64,000 bases of DNA from Candidatus Mycobacterium methanotrophicum (GCF_023515995.1 NZ_CP097320.1:2046001-2110000); one strand, 5' to 3'. Counted from the first letter of the stretch, positions 9,578 through 19,661 are shown. Numbers and translations are program-made. Notes: generated by a model not told the origin, from the sequence alone.

Positions 9578-10672
9578 ATGGCTGAAGCTGCTTTGACGCC
9601 GGTGAGTGTCGATCTCGAGCCGGTACGACTGGTCGCGCCCGATGGGACACCCACGGCAGAAGCTCGTTACAGCCGCGCGCTGCCCACGGAAACGCTGTGC
9701 TGGCTCTACGAGACGATGGTGGTCACCCGTGATCTGGACGCCGAGTTCATCAACTTGCAGCGGCAAGGCGAATTGGCGCTATTCGCGTCGTGTCGCGGTC
9801 AAGAGGCGGCGCAGGTCGGCGGGGCGGCGTGTCTCCGCAAATCGGACTGGCTGTTTCCGCAATATCGCGAGCTGGGCGCCTTCGTCGTGCGCGGTATTCC
9901 ATCAGCCCACGTCGCGGCCATGTGGCGCGGAACCTGGCACGGCGGATTGCAATTCACCAAGAAGTGCTGCGCGCCGATCTCGATTCCAGTCGGCACCCAC
10001 GCTTTGCATGCCGTCGGGGCGGCGATGGCCGCGCAGCGTCTCGGCGAAAATTCCATGACCGTAGCGTTTTTGGGCGATGGCGCCACCAGCGAGGGCGACG
10101 TGCATGAGGCGCTGAACCTGGCGGCAGTCTTCACCGCGCCCTGCGTGTTCTACGTGCAGAACAACCAGTGGGCGATCTCAGTGCCGGTACGCAGGCAGAC
10201 CGCCGCACCGTCGATCGCGCACAAGGCGATCGGCTACGGGATGCCCGGTGTCCGGATAGACGGTAATGACGTGCTGGCCTGCTATGCGGTGATGGCCGAG
10301 GCGGCCGCCCGGGCCCGGGCCGGCGGCGGGCCGACGCTGATCGAGGCGGTCACCTACCGGCTCGGCCCGCATACCACCTCCGACGACCCCACCCGCTACC
10401 GCAGCCAGGAGGAGCTGGACTTGTGGGCAGCCCTGGATCCGATACCGCGGTACCGCGCGTACCTGCAAGGCCGGGGGCTATGGACGCAGCGACTCGAGGA
10501 CCGGGTGGGCGCCCGGTCCAAGCGGCTGCGCGCTGAGCTGCGCGGCGCGGTGTTCGACGCGCCCGAGATGGACATCGACGAGGTCTTCACCACCGTCTAC
10601 GCGGACATGACGCCCGCACTGGAAGCACAACGCCGGCAGCTGCGGGCCGAACTGGGCGAGGCGTCACGATGA
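9578..10672 (+). CDS. bkdA: Branched-chain alpha-keto acid dehydrogenase E1 alpha subunit
   Basis: A 364-residue thiamine-diphosphate-dependent E1 alpha subunit. The TPP motif runs from LGDGATSEGDVHEALNLAAV to YVQNNQWAIS, and the phosphorylation-loop-like RLGPHTTSDDPTRYR follows. It starts at ATG 9578 with GGAGG four bases upstream; a TTG at 9563 is in frame but lacks support. It decarboxylates the keto acids of Leu, Ile and Val with BkdB and passes the acyl group to BkdC. It is called pdhA in older annotation of Rv2497c. The ATGA stop overlap couples it to bkdB. Confidence 0.92.
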   Translation: MAEAALTPVSVDLEPVRLVAPDGTPTAEARYSRALPTETLCWLYETMVVTRDLDAEFINLQRQGELALFASCRGQEAAQVGGAACLRKSDWLFPQYRELGAFVVRGIPSAHVAAMWRGTWHGGLQFTKKCCAPISIPVGTHALHAVGAAMAAQRLGENSMTVAFLGDGATSEGDVHEALNLAAVFTAPCVFYVQNNQWAISVPVRRQTAAPSIAHKAIGYGMPGVRIDGNDVLACYAVMAEAAARARAGGGPTLIEAVTYRLGPHTTSDDPTRYRSQEELDLWAALDPIPRYRAYLQGRGLWTQRLEDRVGARSKRLRAELRGAVFDAPEMDIDEVFTTVYADMTPALEAQRRQLRAELGEASR

Positions 10673-11700
10673 CCCAGATCGTCGAACCACCCACTCGTCC
10701 GGCGGTGCTGCCTCCCACCGAGCAGACCTTGACCATGGTGCAGGCGCTCAACCGTGCCCTGCACGACGCGATGGCCACCGACGATCGGGTGCTGGTGTTC
10801 GGCGAGGATGTGGCGACCCAAGGCGGCGTGTTCCGGGTCACCGAGGGGCTGACCGCGACGTTCGGGGAGGACCGCTGCTTCGACACGCCGCTGGCCGAGT
10901 CCGCGGTGATCGGAATCGCGGTCGGTTTGGCGCTGCGCGGCTTCGTGCCGGTGCCGGAGATCCAGTTCGACGGATTCGCCTACCCCGCCTTCGATCAGGT
11001 GGTCAGCCACCTGGCCAAGTACCGCACCCGCACCCGGGGTGAAATCGATATGCCGGTCACCGTCCGCATCCCGTCGTTCGGCGGTATCGGCGCGGTCGAA
11101 CATCATTCCGAATCCACCGAGTCGTACTGGGCGCACACCGCGGGCCTCAAGGTCGTGGTCCCGTCGTCGCCGTCGGACGCCTATTGGCTGCTGCGCCACG
11201 CCATTGCGTGCCCCGACCCGGTGATGTTCCTAGAGCCCAAGCGCCGGTACTGGGCCCGCGAAGTCGTCAACACCCAGCAGCCCGGACCGCCGATCGGGCA
11301 GGCGGCAGTGCGCCGCGCCGGCACCGACGTCACTGTGCTGACCTATGGCGGCCTGGTAGGCACCGCCTTGTCGGCCGCTGAAGTAGCTGCGCAGCAACAT
11401 GATTGGAGCCTCGAGGTCCTCGACCTGAGATCGCTGGTGCCACTGGATTTCGACACCGTGGCAGCGTCGATTCGCCACACCGGGCGGTGCGTCGTGCTGC
11501 ACGAGGGGCCGCGAAGCCTGGGCTACGGGGCCGAGCTGGCCGCTCGCATCCAAGAAGCGATGTTCTACGAGCTCGAAGCACCGGTGTTGCGCGCCTGTGG
11601 GTTTGACACTCCCTACCCGCCGGCGCGACTGGAGAAGCTGTGGCTACCCGGACCGGACCGACTGTTGGATTGCGTCGAGCGCACGCTGAGCCAGCCGTGA
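10669..11700 (+). CDS. bkdB: Branched-chain alpha-keto acid dehydrogenase E1 beta subunit
   Basis: A 343-residue transketolase-like beta chain. [32 protein letters not shown], the cofactor-contacting [19 protein letters not shown] and the C-terminal [20 protein letters not shown] are all classical E1 beta sequence. It forms the alpha2beta2 E1 with BkdA. The start at 10669 overlaps the bkdA stop (ATGA), and its stop lies inside GTGA, which starts bkdC. The length agrees with M. tuberculosis Rv2496c. There are no anomalies. Confidence 0.93.
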   Translation: MTQIVEPPTRPAVLPPTEQTLTMVQALNRALHDAMATDDRVLVFGEDVATQGGVFRVTEGLTATFGEDRCFDTPLAESAVIGIAVGLALRGFVPVPEIQFDGFAYPAFDQVVSHLAKYRTRTRGEIDMPVTVRIPSFGGIGAVEHHSESTESYWAHTAGLKVVVPSSPSDAYWLLRHAIACPDPVMFLEPKRRYWAREVVNTQQPGPPIGQAAVRRAGTDVTVLTYGGLVGTALSAAEVAAQQHDWSLEVLDLRSLVPLDFDTVAASIRHTGRCVVLHEGPRSLGYGAELAARIQEAMFYELEAPVLRACGFDTPYPPARLEKLWLPGPDRLLDCVERTLSQP

Positions 11701-12839
11701 CCGTCAAGCCGTTCATCGTCCCGGACCTCGGCGAGGGCCTGGAAGAGGTGACGTTGACGTGCTGGAACGTCGCCGTCGGCGACGACGTCGAACTCAACCA
11801 AACGCTGTGCTCGGTGGAGACCGCGAAGGCCGAAGTGGAAATCCCCAGCCCGTACGCCGGCCGGATCGTCGAAATCTGCGGCGCCGAAGGCGATGTGCTC
11901 CCGGTCGGCGCGCTTCTGGTGCGGATCGACACCGCGCAGGGTGCGTCCAACGGCGCGTCATCCACGCGCCGCCCGGTACTCGTCGGATACGGCGCCGACG
12001 ATTCGCTCGACGCCAGCAGGCGGGCGTCGTCGCGCCCCAAAGCCAAACCGCCGGTACGCAAACTGGCGGCCGATCTGCGCGTCGACCTGCGCGACGTGCC
12101 GCCCGGGCCGGACGGCCTGATCACCCGCGAGGTCGTAGAGGCGGCGGCCGAGGGGACCAGCGAGCGCGACGTGTTGCCGGTGCATGGCGTGCACGCTGAG
12201 ATGGCTGCACGAATGACGCTGTCGCGCAAAGAGATTCCAGACGCACATGCGAGCGTCCAAGTCGACTGCTCCCGTCTGCTGGAACTGCATGATCGATTGC
12301 AGGTGTCGCCCTTCGCGCTCACGTTGCGGTTACTGATCGTCGCGCTGACGCACCACAAGCTCCTCAACTCCACGTGGGTTGACGGCGCGGATGGCCCGCA
12401 GGTGCATTCGCAGCACGCGATTCATCTGGGCTTCGCGGTCGCGGCGCCGCGTGGTCTGTTGGTGCCGGTGATCGCCGACGCGCAGGACAAGACCACGCGC
12501 GAAATCGCCGAATGGGTGGCGCGGCTGACCGAGCAAGCCCGGGCGGGGAGTCTCAAACCCACCGAGATGCAAGGTTCGACGTTCACCGTGTCAAACTTCG
12601 GGGCTCTCGGACTCGACGACGGCGTGCCCGTGATCAACTATCCGGAAGCTGCGATCCTGGGTATGGGATCGCTCAAGCCGCGCGCGGTGGTCGTCGATGA
12701 TGCGGTCGTCGTTCGGCCGCAGATGACGCTGACCTGTGCGTTCGACCACCGGATCGCCGACGGCGCGCAGGTCGCGGCGTTCCTCGGTGAGCTGCGCCGG
12801 CTCATTGAGTCGCCCGAAACAGCACTACTGGACCTGTAG
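11697..12839 (+). CDS. bkdC: Branched-chain alpha-keto acid dehydrogenase E2 (dihydrolipoyl acyltransferase)
   Basis: A 380-residue E2 with one N-terminal lipoyl domain ([14 protein letters not shown]; lipoyl Lys about residue 44 in ETAKAEVE), a peripheral subunit-binding domain ([18 protein letters not shown], residues about 120-155) and a C-terminal acyltransferase domain ending in FDHRIADG, whose His351 and Asp355 are catalytic. The GTG at 11697 is chosen because it overlaps the bkdB stop as GTGA and lies just before the lipoyl domain. It is the last operon gene and is followed immediately by a hairpin. The E3 subunit (lpd) is not in the window, as in M. tuberculosis. Confidence 0.93.
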   Translation: MTVKPFIVPDLGEGLEEVTLTCWNVAVGDDVELNQTLCSVETAKAEVEIPSPYAGRIVEICGAEGDVLPVGALLVRIDTAQGASNGASSTRRPVLVGYGADDSLDASRRASSRPKAKPPVRKLAADLRVDLRDVPPGPDGLITREVVEAAAEGTSERDVLPVHGVHAEMAARMTLSRKEIPDAHASVQVDCSRLLELHDRLQVSPFALTLRLLIVALTHHKLLNSTWVDGADGPQVHSQHAIHLGFAVAAPRGLLVPVIADAQDKTTREIAEWVARLTEQARAGSLKPTEMQGSTFTVSNFGALGLDDGVPVINYPEAAILGMGSLKPRAVVVDDAVVVRPQMTLTCAFDHRIADGAQVAAFLGELRRLIESPETALLDL

Positions 12840-12863
12840 TAGCCGCTTCGAAACTGCGGCTAC
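12839..12863 (+). terminator. Hairpin at the end of the bkd operon
   Basis: GTAGCCGC and GCGGCTAC form a perfect 8-bp stem around a 9-base loop, beginning at the last base of the bkdC stop codon. No T-tract follows, as is common for mycobacterial terminator-like hairpins. The location makes it the likely end of the operon message. Confidence 0.5.
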
Positions 12864-12976
12864 GGCGCCCGGGAACGCTCGACACCGGGCCTGTACGCAG
12901 TCTCGACGCCACCAGCGCAACTTCGTGACCACAACGCTCTCACTGATCGCCACTGCTCGGCGTAGCCGTCGCCGGC

Positions 12977-13284
12977 TCAGCCCTCCGAGTCAAGTGCAGC
13001 CAGATGCTCTGCGGGACAGCGATCGCCGGCGACTTGGTCCGCCGGTGCAGCCGCCTCGATTCGAGCCAACTGGTCATCGGTCAGGGCCAGATCGGCCGCG
13101 CCGAGGCCTCGGCCAACCGGCTGCGGGTACGTGCACCGACCGGCGGCACGATGTCGGCCCCGCGGGAGGCCACCCAGGCGATCGCTGCCTGCGCCACTGA
13201 CACCCGCAGTTCGTCGGCGACGCCGCGCAGCTTGTCGACCAGGGCGAGGTTGCGGTCCAGGTTCTCGCCTGAGAAGCGTGGCGT
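12977..13284 (-). pseudogene. Aldo-keto reductase C-terminal remnant, frameshifted
   Basis: On the minus strand, from 13284 downward, the frame reads PRFSGENLDRNLALVDKLRG, then VSVAQAAIAWVASRGADIVPPVGARTR cut here at its recognisable core, which is the C-terminal third of an aldo-keto reductase. Near 13103-13110 the frame breaks, and the family-like sequence resumes one frame over as LGAADLALTDDQLARIEAAA, ending at the stop at 12977. The barrel's N-terminal two thirds, with the catalytic Tyr/Lys, are missing. It is a dead fragment between bkdC and echA14. Confidence 0.75.
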
Positions 13285-13412
13285 TGGAGGACAGCACGCT
13301 TGGGCTAGGCTTTGTCTTCGGTGGTCCTGCAATTGTTACGCGCGGACGTTTCAGTCTTCCAGTCTGACGCCGGTCGAACACGCTGGCCGACAACAGGTTT
13401 AGCCGCCGCGAG

Positions 13413-14171
13413 CTACTTACGCCGCGCCGCGGCCAGCCGCGCGGCAAATTCCGGTGACTGGATCGAGGCGGCCTGCGGGCCGCAGCTCGACGCGCTTGGC
13501 GAGCTCGTGCTGCTCAACATCAACGATCCCGGGTTGGCTGTAGCGCGCATCGTGGCCTTGGTCGCCAGCACCACCTCCCGCGGAGCCGCGGCGGGCGCCG
13601 CCGCCAGTTCTGCCGCCGCGGCGACCGGATCGTCGGCAACGGTGAGCGCTAGCCCGTGGCGCACAGCGGATTCGGCGTCAAACCGCATGCCGAACAGCAA
13701 GGCGGCGCGGGCGACTTGCGGCCCCACCGCACGTTGCAGCATCCAGGTCGCGCCGCCACCAGGATGCAGTCCCAGCTTCTGGAAACGCGCGTCGAACAAC
13801 GCGTTCGGCCCGACGATGCGCACGTCGGCGGCCAGCGCCAGGTTCAGGCCGGCGCCGACGGCCACGCCGTTGACGGCAGCGACCGTGGGCAGCGTGCACT
13901 TGCCGACGGCCATGAACCCGTCGTAGAGCTGCAGCAACCCCTCCTCGGTCGCGTCACCCAGCGCGCTCAGGTCGGCGCCCGCGCAGAACGCCTTGCCCGC
14001 GCCGGTGACGACGATGGCATGCACGTCGGAATCTGCCTCGGCTCGCTCCACCGCCGCCCGCAGTTGCGCCGACATCTCGGCCGTGACTGCGTTGCGTCGG
14101 TCCGGGTCGTTGACGGTGATCAGCGCGACGTGATTGTCAACGCTGTAGAGAACCAGACCCGGCCGGGCCAT
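13413..14171 (-). CDS. echA14: Enoyl-CoA hydratase/isomerase family protein
   Basis: A 252-residue crotonase. The oxyanion-hole segments are [16 protein letters not shown] and [20 protein letters not shown]; the catalytic-region [18 protein letters not shown] follows. The ATG at 14171 has GGAGGTGG upstream. It matches Rv2486 by position. Catalytic glutamates of true hydratases are not clearly present (LGLHPGGG in place of LGLxPExG), so the reaction is uncertain. Near 13478-13530 the frame-1 residues ([13 protein letters not shown]) are poor, while frame 2 gives [13 protein letters not shown], which fits the family; two compensating indels seem to have garbled about 15 residues before [15 protein letters not shown]. 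Confidence 0.82.
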   Translation of the reverse strand: MARPGLVLYSVDNHVALITVNDPDRRNAVTAEMSAQLRAAVERAEADSDVHAIVVTGAGKAFCAGADLSALGDATEEGLLQLYDGFMAVGKCTLPTVAAVNGVAVGAGLNLALAADVRIVGPNALFDARFQKLGLHPGGGATWMLQRAVGPQVARAALLFGMRFDAESAVRHGLALTVADDPVAAAAELAAAPAAAPREVVLATKATMRATANPGSLMLSSTSSPSASSCGPQAASIQSPEFAARLAAARRK

Positions 14172-14334
14172 GTGCCACCTCCGCGACTTCCTGTTTGCGC
14201 TCGACGCCCGCAACAGACCGCGCGAGTCGGATTGACTTGAGCGGACAGCTAGGCGAAGTCAGGTTAGTCGGACGACTATCGGAGCCTCGCATCGGCGATC
14301 GCATATAGAGAACAGCGCGCAAAAGCCCCAGCGC

Positions 14335-14616
14335 TCACTCGTCAGCGTGAAAGATAGTCGGTTCGGAGAATAGCTTTTCCAACCGGGGCTTGGGTGCGAC
14401 TGGCCGGTCCAGCATCGCCGCGAACTGTGTCCACGCGGCATCGTCGATGATGAATAGCCGGCGGTCGGCCAGCACGTCGCGGGCGTGCGCCAATGTCGCG
14501 GTGATCGTGAAGTTGGTGAGGTCGGTCCCCTCAACTTCAGCCGCACGGCGAATCAGCGCGTCCTGCTCGGGTGTCAGGCGTGCCGCGAGACGCTCAGTCT
14601 TGCGCTCAGTAGCCAT
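14335..14616 (-). CDS. TacA-like (DUF1778) type II antitoxin, apparently without toxin
   Basis: A 93-residue protein. The N-terminal ERKTERLAARLTPEQDALIRRAA is, up to the trimmed ends, the ribbon-helix-helix opening of DUF1778/TacA antitoxins, and the C-terminal half (LFIIDDAAWTQFAAMLDRP, then PRLEKLFSEP) is the toxin-neutralising region found with GNAT tRNA-acetylating toxins. It starts at ATG 14616 (GGGAGG is only one base upstream, so the spacing is unusual; upstream in-frame starts exist). No acetyltransferase frame follows; the next 120 bases hold none. It is a TA remnant or solitary regulator. Confidence 0.75.
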   Translation of the reverse strand: MATERKTERLAARLTPEQDALIRRAAEVEGTDLTNFTITATLAHARDVLADRRLFIIDDAAWTQFAAMLDRPVAPKPRLEKLFSEPTIFHADE

Positions 14617-14765
14617 GCCTCCCAGTGTGCGCCTGTAAGCGTACAAATCAACCGTCGCCCTATCCGCGACCGTTTCCATCATCAGCGACTACTCACTCGG
14701 CGGCGTCAAAATGGCCCGTGATTGGGCCTCTGACATCGGCGCCGCTCGCTGGTGCCCGACGCAGG

Positions 14766-14839
14766 TGCCCCCGGCAGGACTCGAACCTGCGACCACAAGA
14801 TTAGAAGTCATGTGCTCTATCCAGCTGAGCTACGGGGGC
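14766..14839 (-). tRNA. tRNA-Arg (anticodon TCT)
   Basis: The reverse complement folds as a cloverleaf: acceptor GCCCCCG paired with CGGGGGC, D-arm TAGCTCAGCTGGATAGAGCA, anticodon loop CTTCTAA and T-loop GGTTCGAGTCC. The anticodon TCT reads AGA. The discriminator is A and CCA is not encoded. It sits in the spacer between the antitoxin gene and lipQ. Confidence 0.95.
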
Positions 14840-15015
14840 TACGGGGACCCGGAGACCACTAAGCCCAGGTCAGTGTATCCAACGGCCCGCCAGCCGACTC
14901 CCAGCGCGCAACGCCGAGAGAAATGTCGTTGGCAGAGACAGTGATTCGCTCATGTGAGGCTCGCCACCTACGTACGCTACCGGCGGCGTGTGCTCAACGG
15001 CGAGGAGCGGCGGGC

Positions 15016-16274
15016 ATGACCGTAGCCATAGATGTCAAGGGGCGGTACTCACATGCGCGCGCCGAAGTGCTGCGCCAGGGACTTCAGCTCGCAGCGGCGC
15101 CGATTGGCGCATGTCGCACCGGCGCGCTGCTGCTGCGCGGCTCGCCATGGGTGGTCCGCTTTCTAGCCGAATGGCTATCGGCCGAATTTCCCCCGCAGGT
15201 CGTCACCGGGCACGCGCTGTCGCGGATGACGCCGGCCTCGGTTGGCCGGCTGGCCACGAGCTGGGCAGCGCAGCGGGCCGACCACATCCTCGTCGCCGCC
15301 CTTGAGCAGTCCTTCGGCCCGCGATACAGCGAAGACGCCCGTCATCCGATCAGCGATTCCCCGGCATGTGCCCGCCGCGGCGGGCTCTTGCAATCGACGG
15401 GGGATCGCCGCCGTTATGCTGCGCAGACCTCGGATATCGCCTATGGCCCAGACGTTCGCAATCACCTGCTGGACGTCTGGCGGCATCCGGCCATCAAGCC
15501 GGGCGACCGAGCGCCGGTGTTGGTGCAGATCCCGGGCGGCGCGTGGACGGTCAACGGCAAACGGCCCCAGGCATATCCGCTGCTGGGCCGGTTGGCCGAG
15601 CTCGGCTGGATCTGCGTCCCCATCGATCACAGCAAGAGCCCGGGCAAGGCATGGCCGGCGCACATCATCGACGTCAAGCGGGCGCTGGCGTGGGCCCGCG
15701 ACAACATTGCCGAGTACGGCGGCGATCCTGACTTCATCGCGGTCACGGGTGGCTCCGCAGGCGGGCACTTGGCTTCCTTGGCCGCGCTTACCGCCAACGA
15801 CAAGCTCCTACAGCCCGGCTTCGAGGATGCCGACACGGCCGTTCAAGCGGCCGCGCCCTTTACGGCGTCTACGACCTGACCGATGTCGGACAAATGCACG
15901 AAATGATGCCGCCTTTTCTCGAGCATTTCGTGATGCAAGCGCGCTACGCCGAGCAGCCGGAGCTGTTCGAATCGGCGTCGCCGATCACGCATGTGCATTC
16001 AGGGGCGCCGCCGTTCTTTGTGCTGCACGGCGACAGCGATTCGGTGATTCCCAGCGTGCAGGCGCAGGACTTTTGCGGCGCGCTCCGCGACGCCGGGGCC
16101 CCTACCGTTTGCTACGCCGAGCTTCCCAACGCCCGTCACGCCTTCGACGTGTTCGCCACGGTCCGGTCTCAGCTGGCGGCCGACGCCGTCGCTGCCTTTC
16201 TTGGCGTTGTTTACGGACGATATCTGCGTTCGCAATCGACGGCTTTGCGCCGAGAAGCAACACCGGCTAGTTGA
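15016..16274 (+). pseudogene. lipQ: Carboxylesterase LipQ, single-base frameshift
   Basis: An alpha/beta-hydrolase of the hormone-sensitive-lipase type. The first frame (ATG 15016, AGGAG upstream) reads to a stop at 15879 and includes VLVQIPGGAWTVNGKRPQ (oxyanion region, with the usual HGGG altered) and the nucleophile elbow TGGSAGGH. At CCCTTTACGG (15856-15864) one T appears lost; adding it restores AAPFYGVYDLTDV and the continuing frame with the acid (HGDSDSVIP) and histidine (NARHAFDVF) of the triad, to the stop at 16274. The repaired protein would be about 419 residues, close to M. tuberculosis LipQ. As written it lacks two triad residues and should be inactive. Confidence 0.85.
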
Positions 16275-16500
16275 ATTGTTCGGCAGGCAACGGCTGCATA
16301 TTTTCAATTCGTCAGGCTGCCAGGGTAATTCGTCGGAAATTGCGATCCTGTTTAGCCAGGTGTTCTGATCCAGACAATCGGCTACCGCCACCGCGCCAAC
16401 CGGGCTAGCGTTGGAGTGAGCTACGGCGCAATGCGGGGCCTTGGGCAATGCGGATTGGCAGCGCCGCGCAGCGGACGCGGTGACAGGACGGAGGGTGCTG

Positions 16501-17976
16501 GTGGCTGAGACGGTCGACGCGGCCGGATTGCCCGCGGCGCTGGGGCCGGTCGATTACCTCTTACACCGCGGGGAAGCTAACCCGCGTACCCGCTCGGGCA
16601 TCATGGCTGTAGAAGTCCTCGACACGACACCGGATTGGAACCGCTTCCGAACCCGTTTTGAGAATGCATCCCGGCGGGTGTTGCGGCTGCGGCAGAAGGT
16701 CGTCGTGCCAACCTTGCCGACGGCCGCGCCACGCTGGGTAGTCGATCCCGACTTCAATCTGGACTTCCACGTGCGACGGCTGAGTGTCGCGGAACCGGGC
16801 TCGCTGAGGCAGGTGTTCGATGTGGCCGAGGTGATGCTGCAGTCGCCGCTCGACATCGCTCGGCCGCTGTGGACGACCACTCTGATCGGGGGCCTCGCCG
16901 ACGGGAAGGCCGCGGCTCTACTGCACTTGTCCCACGCCGTCACCGACGGTGTCGGCAGTGTGGAGATGTTCGCGCACATCTACGACCTCGAGCGGGATCC
17001 ACCGCCGCAGCCGACGCCCGCACAACCGATTCCGCAAGATCTCTCGGCCAATGACTTGATGCGCGAAGGGCTCAACCATTTGCCCGCCAATGTCGTCGGT
17101 GGGGTGCTGGGCGCCCTATCGGGAGCCGCCTCGATCGTCGGGCGGGCGGTGCTCAATCCCGTTGCCGCAGTGGCGGGTGCGGTCGGTTACGCACGCTCGG
17201 GAATGCGGGTGGTGAGCCGCGCTGCCGAACCGTCGCCGCTGCTGAGTCGCCGCAGCCTGGCCACCCGCAGCGAAGCCCTCGACATCCCACTGGCGGACTT
17301 ACACAGGGCGGCAAAGGCCGGTGGTGGTTCGATCAACGATGCCTACCTGGCTGGCTTGTGCGGTGCGCTCGGGCGCTACCACGAGGCACTGGGCGTGCCG
17401 ATCGCCACCCTGCCGATGGCGGTGCCGGTCAACCTGCGCGCGGAATCCGATCCGGCCGGCGGCAACCGATTTACCGGCGTCAACCTGGCCGCCCCAATCG
17501 GTACCGCCGATCCGATAGCTCGTATGAAGAAGATCCGTACGCAAATGACCCAGCGCCGCGACGAGCCCGCGATGGACATCATCGGGTCCATCGCCCCGTT
17601 GTTGACCGTCCTTCCCGCGCCGTTGTTGGAATCGATGACCGGCTCGATCGTCGGCTCCGACGTGCAGGCCAGCAATGTCCCCGTCTTCCCCGGCGACACC
17701 TACCTGGCCGGTGCAAAAGTACTGCGGCAGTATGGGATTGGCCCATTGCCGGGCGTGGCGATGATGGTCGTGCTGATATCGCGGGGCGGCTACTGCACGA
17801 TTACTACGCGTTACGACCGCGCCGCGGTGCGGGATGAGGCGTTGTTCGCCCGGTGCCTGCTAGAGGGTTTTGACGAGATCCTCGCACTGGCCGGTGAACC
17901 CGACCTGCATGCGGTGCCCGCATCCTTCGCTCCTGAGCTGCTCGACTCGCCGCAACGATCGGTGTCGGGTTCATGA
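16501..17976 (+). CDS. Wax ester synthase/diacylglycerol acyltransferase (WS/DGAT family)
   Basis: A 491-residue acyltransferase of the mycobacterial TGS family, the same length as Rv2484c. The catalytic motif is LSHAVTDG with His145 and Asp149; the first His of the usual HHxxxDG is Ser, but the catalytic second His is kept. The C-terminal half has PMAVPVNLRAESDPAGGNRF and the NVPVFPGDTYLAGAKV segment (seen as TNVPGP in relatives). It starts at GTG 16501 with GGAGG at 16490-16494; an upstream TTG at 16441 is unsupported. The ATGA stop overlap with plsC suggests the last step of triacylglycerol assembly is made together with the two earlier acyltransferases. Confidence 0.88.
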   Translation: MAETVDAAGLPAALGPVDYLLHRGEANPRTRSGIMAVEVLDTTPDWNRFRTRFENASRRVLRLRQKVVVPTLPTAAPRWVVDPDFNLDFHVRRLSVAEPGSLRQVFDVAEVMLQSPLDIARPLWTTTLIGGLADGKAAALLHLSHAVTDGVGSVEMFAHIYDLERDPPPQPTPAQPIPQDLSANDLMREGLNHLPANVVGGVLGALSGAASIVGRAVLNPVAAVAGAVGYARSGMRVVSRAAEPSPLLSRRSLATRSEALDIPLADLHRAAKAGGGSINDAYLAGLCGALGRYHEALGVPIATLPMAVPVNLRAESDPAGGNRFTGVNLAAPIGTADPIARMKKIRTQMTQRRDEPAMDIIGSIAPLLTVLPAPLLESMTGSIVGSDVQASNVPVFPGDTYLAGAKVLRQYGIGPLPGVAMMVVLISRGGYCTITTRYDRAAVRDEALFARCLLEGFDEILALAGEPDLHAVPASFAPELLDSPQRSVSGS

Positions 17977-18023
17977 CCCGCGCCGGCGACGATGCAGAGC
18001 GAAGCGAAGAGGAGGAGCGGCGC
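17973..18023 (+). repeat. MIRU (51 bp) at the WS/DGAT-plsC junction
   Basis: The sequence matches the mycobacterial interspersed repetitive unit core as I remember it: GCCGGCGACGATGCAGAG, then GCGAAGAGGAGGAGCGGCGC. It is flanked by ATGACC at 17973 and again at 18024, and is 17 codons long, so it inserts [17 protein letters not shown] in frame while keeping an ATGA stop-start overlap. Copies B and C are at 31804 and 62166. Confidence 0.85.
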
Positions 18024-19661
18024 ATGACCTCCGACCGCGATGGACAGGAAGGGCAGTCGCGGAAGTCGACGCGGCATCTTCGGTTGCCGGGCTCGGTCGC
18101 CGAGATCATGGCCAGCCCGCCCGGACCGAAGATCGGCGCATTCTTCGATCTAGACGGAACCCTGGTGGCCGGTTTCACCGCGGTCATCCTCACTCAGGAG
18201 CGGCTGCGTCGGCGCGACATCGGTATCGGCGAGCTGTTCAGCATGGTCACAGCGGGCCTCAACCACCAGCTCGGACGCATCGAGTTCGAAGAACTGATCG
18301 GAAAGGCCGCCGCCGCGCTGGCCGGGCGCGCGTTGAGCGACCTCGAAGAGATCGGCGAGCGGCTGTTCAACCAGAAGATCGAATCCCGGATCTACCCGGA
18401 GATGCGCCAACTGGTCCGCGCTCATCTGGCTCGCGGGCACACCGTGGTGCTCAGTTCGTCGGCGCTGACCATCCAGGTCGGTCCGGTGGCCCGCTTCCTG
18501 GGCATCAACAACACGCTCACCAACAAGTTGGAGACCAGCGAGGACGGCACCCTCACCGGAGATGTGCTGAAGCCGATCCTATGGGGACCCGGCAAAGCGG
18601 CCGCGGTGCAAAAGTTCGCCGCCGAGAACGACATCGACCTCAAGGACAGCTACTTCTACGCCGACGGTGACGAAGACGTCGCGTTGATGTACCTGGTCGG
18701 CAATCCGCGGCCGACCAATCCGGAAGGCAAGATGGCCGCGGTCGCCCGCCGGCGTGGCTGGCCGATCCTGCGGTTTACCAGCCGCGGCGGCGGCGGGATC
18801 GGTTCGCAGCTGCGGACATTGGCCGGCTTCGGCTCGATAGTCCCAGTGGCTGCTGGCGCAGTGGGTATTGGCCTGTTGACCCGCAGCCGTCGGCGCGGGG
18901 TGAACTTCTTCACTTCCACCTGGTCACAGCTGTTGTTGACTGCCAGCGGGGTCCGTCTCGATGTGATCGGCGCCGAGAATCTGAACGCCGAACGGCCCGC
19001 AGTGTTCATCTTCAATCACCGCAATCAGGCCGACCCGGTGATCACCGGTGCGCTGGTCCGCGACAACTGGGTTGGCGTGGGCAAGAAGGAGTTGGCCAGC
19101 GACCCGATCATGGGCACGCTGGGCAAGCTGTTGGACACCGCATTCATCGACCGCGACGATCCGGCCGCCGCGGTAGAAACGCTGCACGAGGTCGAACAGC
19201 GCGCCAAAAAGGGGCTGTCGATCGTGATGGCCCCCGAAGGCACCCGACTGGACACCACCACCGTCGGGCCGTTCAAGAAGGGACCGTTCCGGATCGCGAT
19301 GACGGTCGGCATCCCGATCGTGCCCATCGTCATCCGCAATGCCGAGATGGTCGCCGCGCGGGACTCGATGACGATGAATCCGGGGACGGTGGATGTCGCG
19401 GTGTTCCCGCCGATTTCGGTCCGCGACTGGACACTTGACACCTTGCCGGAGCGGATCGCCGAGGTCCGCCAACTCTATCTGGACACGTTGGCCGACTGGC
19501 CGGTCGACGAGCTGCCCGAAGCCAGCCTGTATCGCCGAGAAAAGAAGGCGACACCGAAAAAGACGCCGCGGAAAGGTGCCAGCAAGCCAACCAAGGCCAC
19601 TGCGGCGAAAGCCGTGCGAAAGGCACCACCGGGCACGCCTCGGCCGAAAGGGCGATCGTGA
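17973..19661 (+). CDS. plsC: Bifunctional HAD-IB phosphatase/1-acylglycerol-3-phosphate acyltransferase
   Basis: A 562-residue fusion. Residues about 55-270 form a HAD-IB phosphatase (FFDLDGTLV nucleophile motif, SSSALTI, and [13 protein letters not shown]); about 300-500 form a PlsC acyltransferase (FNHRNQAD = HxxxxD; APEGTRLD = EGTR). The tail is Lys/Pro/Ala-rich ([20 protein letters not shown]). It should acylate lysophosphatidate to phosphatidate, and the phosphatase half could act on phosphatidate or a phospho-head group; this is not resolved by sequence. The first 17 residues are encoded by a MIRU; the ATG at 18024 is the probable ancestral start. GTGA overlap with plsB2 follows. Confidence 0.9.
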   Translation: MTRAGDDAERSEEEERRMTSDRDGQEGQSRKSTRHLRLPGSVAEIMASPPGPKIGAFFDLDGTLVAGFTAVILTQERLRRRDIGIGELFSMVTAGLNHQLGRIEFEELIGKAAAALAGRALSDLEEIGERLFNQKIESRIYPEMRQLVRAHLARGHTVVLSSSALTIQVGPVARFLGINNTLTNKLETSEDGTLTGDVLKPILWGPGKAAAVQKFAAENDIDLKDSYFYADGDEDVALMYLVGNPRPTNPEGKMAAVARRRGWPILRFTSRGGGGIGSQLRTLAGFGSIVPVAAGAVGIGLLTRSRRRGVNFFTSTWSQLLLTASGVRLDVIGAENLNAERPAVFIFNHRNQADPVITGALVRDNWVGVGKKELASDPIMGTLGKLLDTAFIDRDDPAAAVETLHEVEQRAKKGLSIVMAPEGTRLDTTTVGPFKKGPFRIAMTVGIPIVPIVIRNAEMVAARDSMTMNPGTVDVAVFPPISVRDWTLDTLPERIAEVRQLYLDTLADWPVDELPEASLYRREKKATPKKTPRKGASKPTKATAAKAVRKAPPGTPRPKGRS

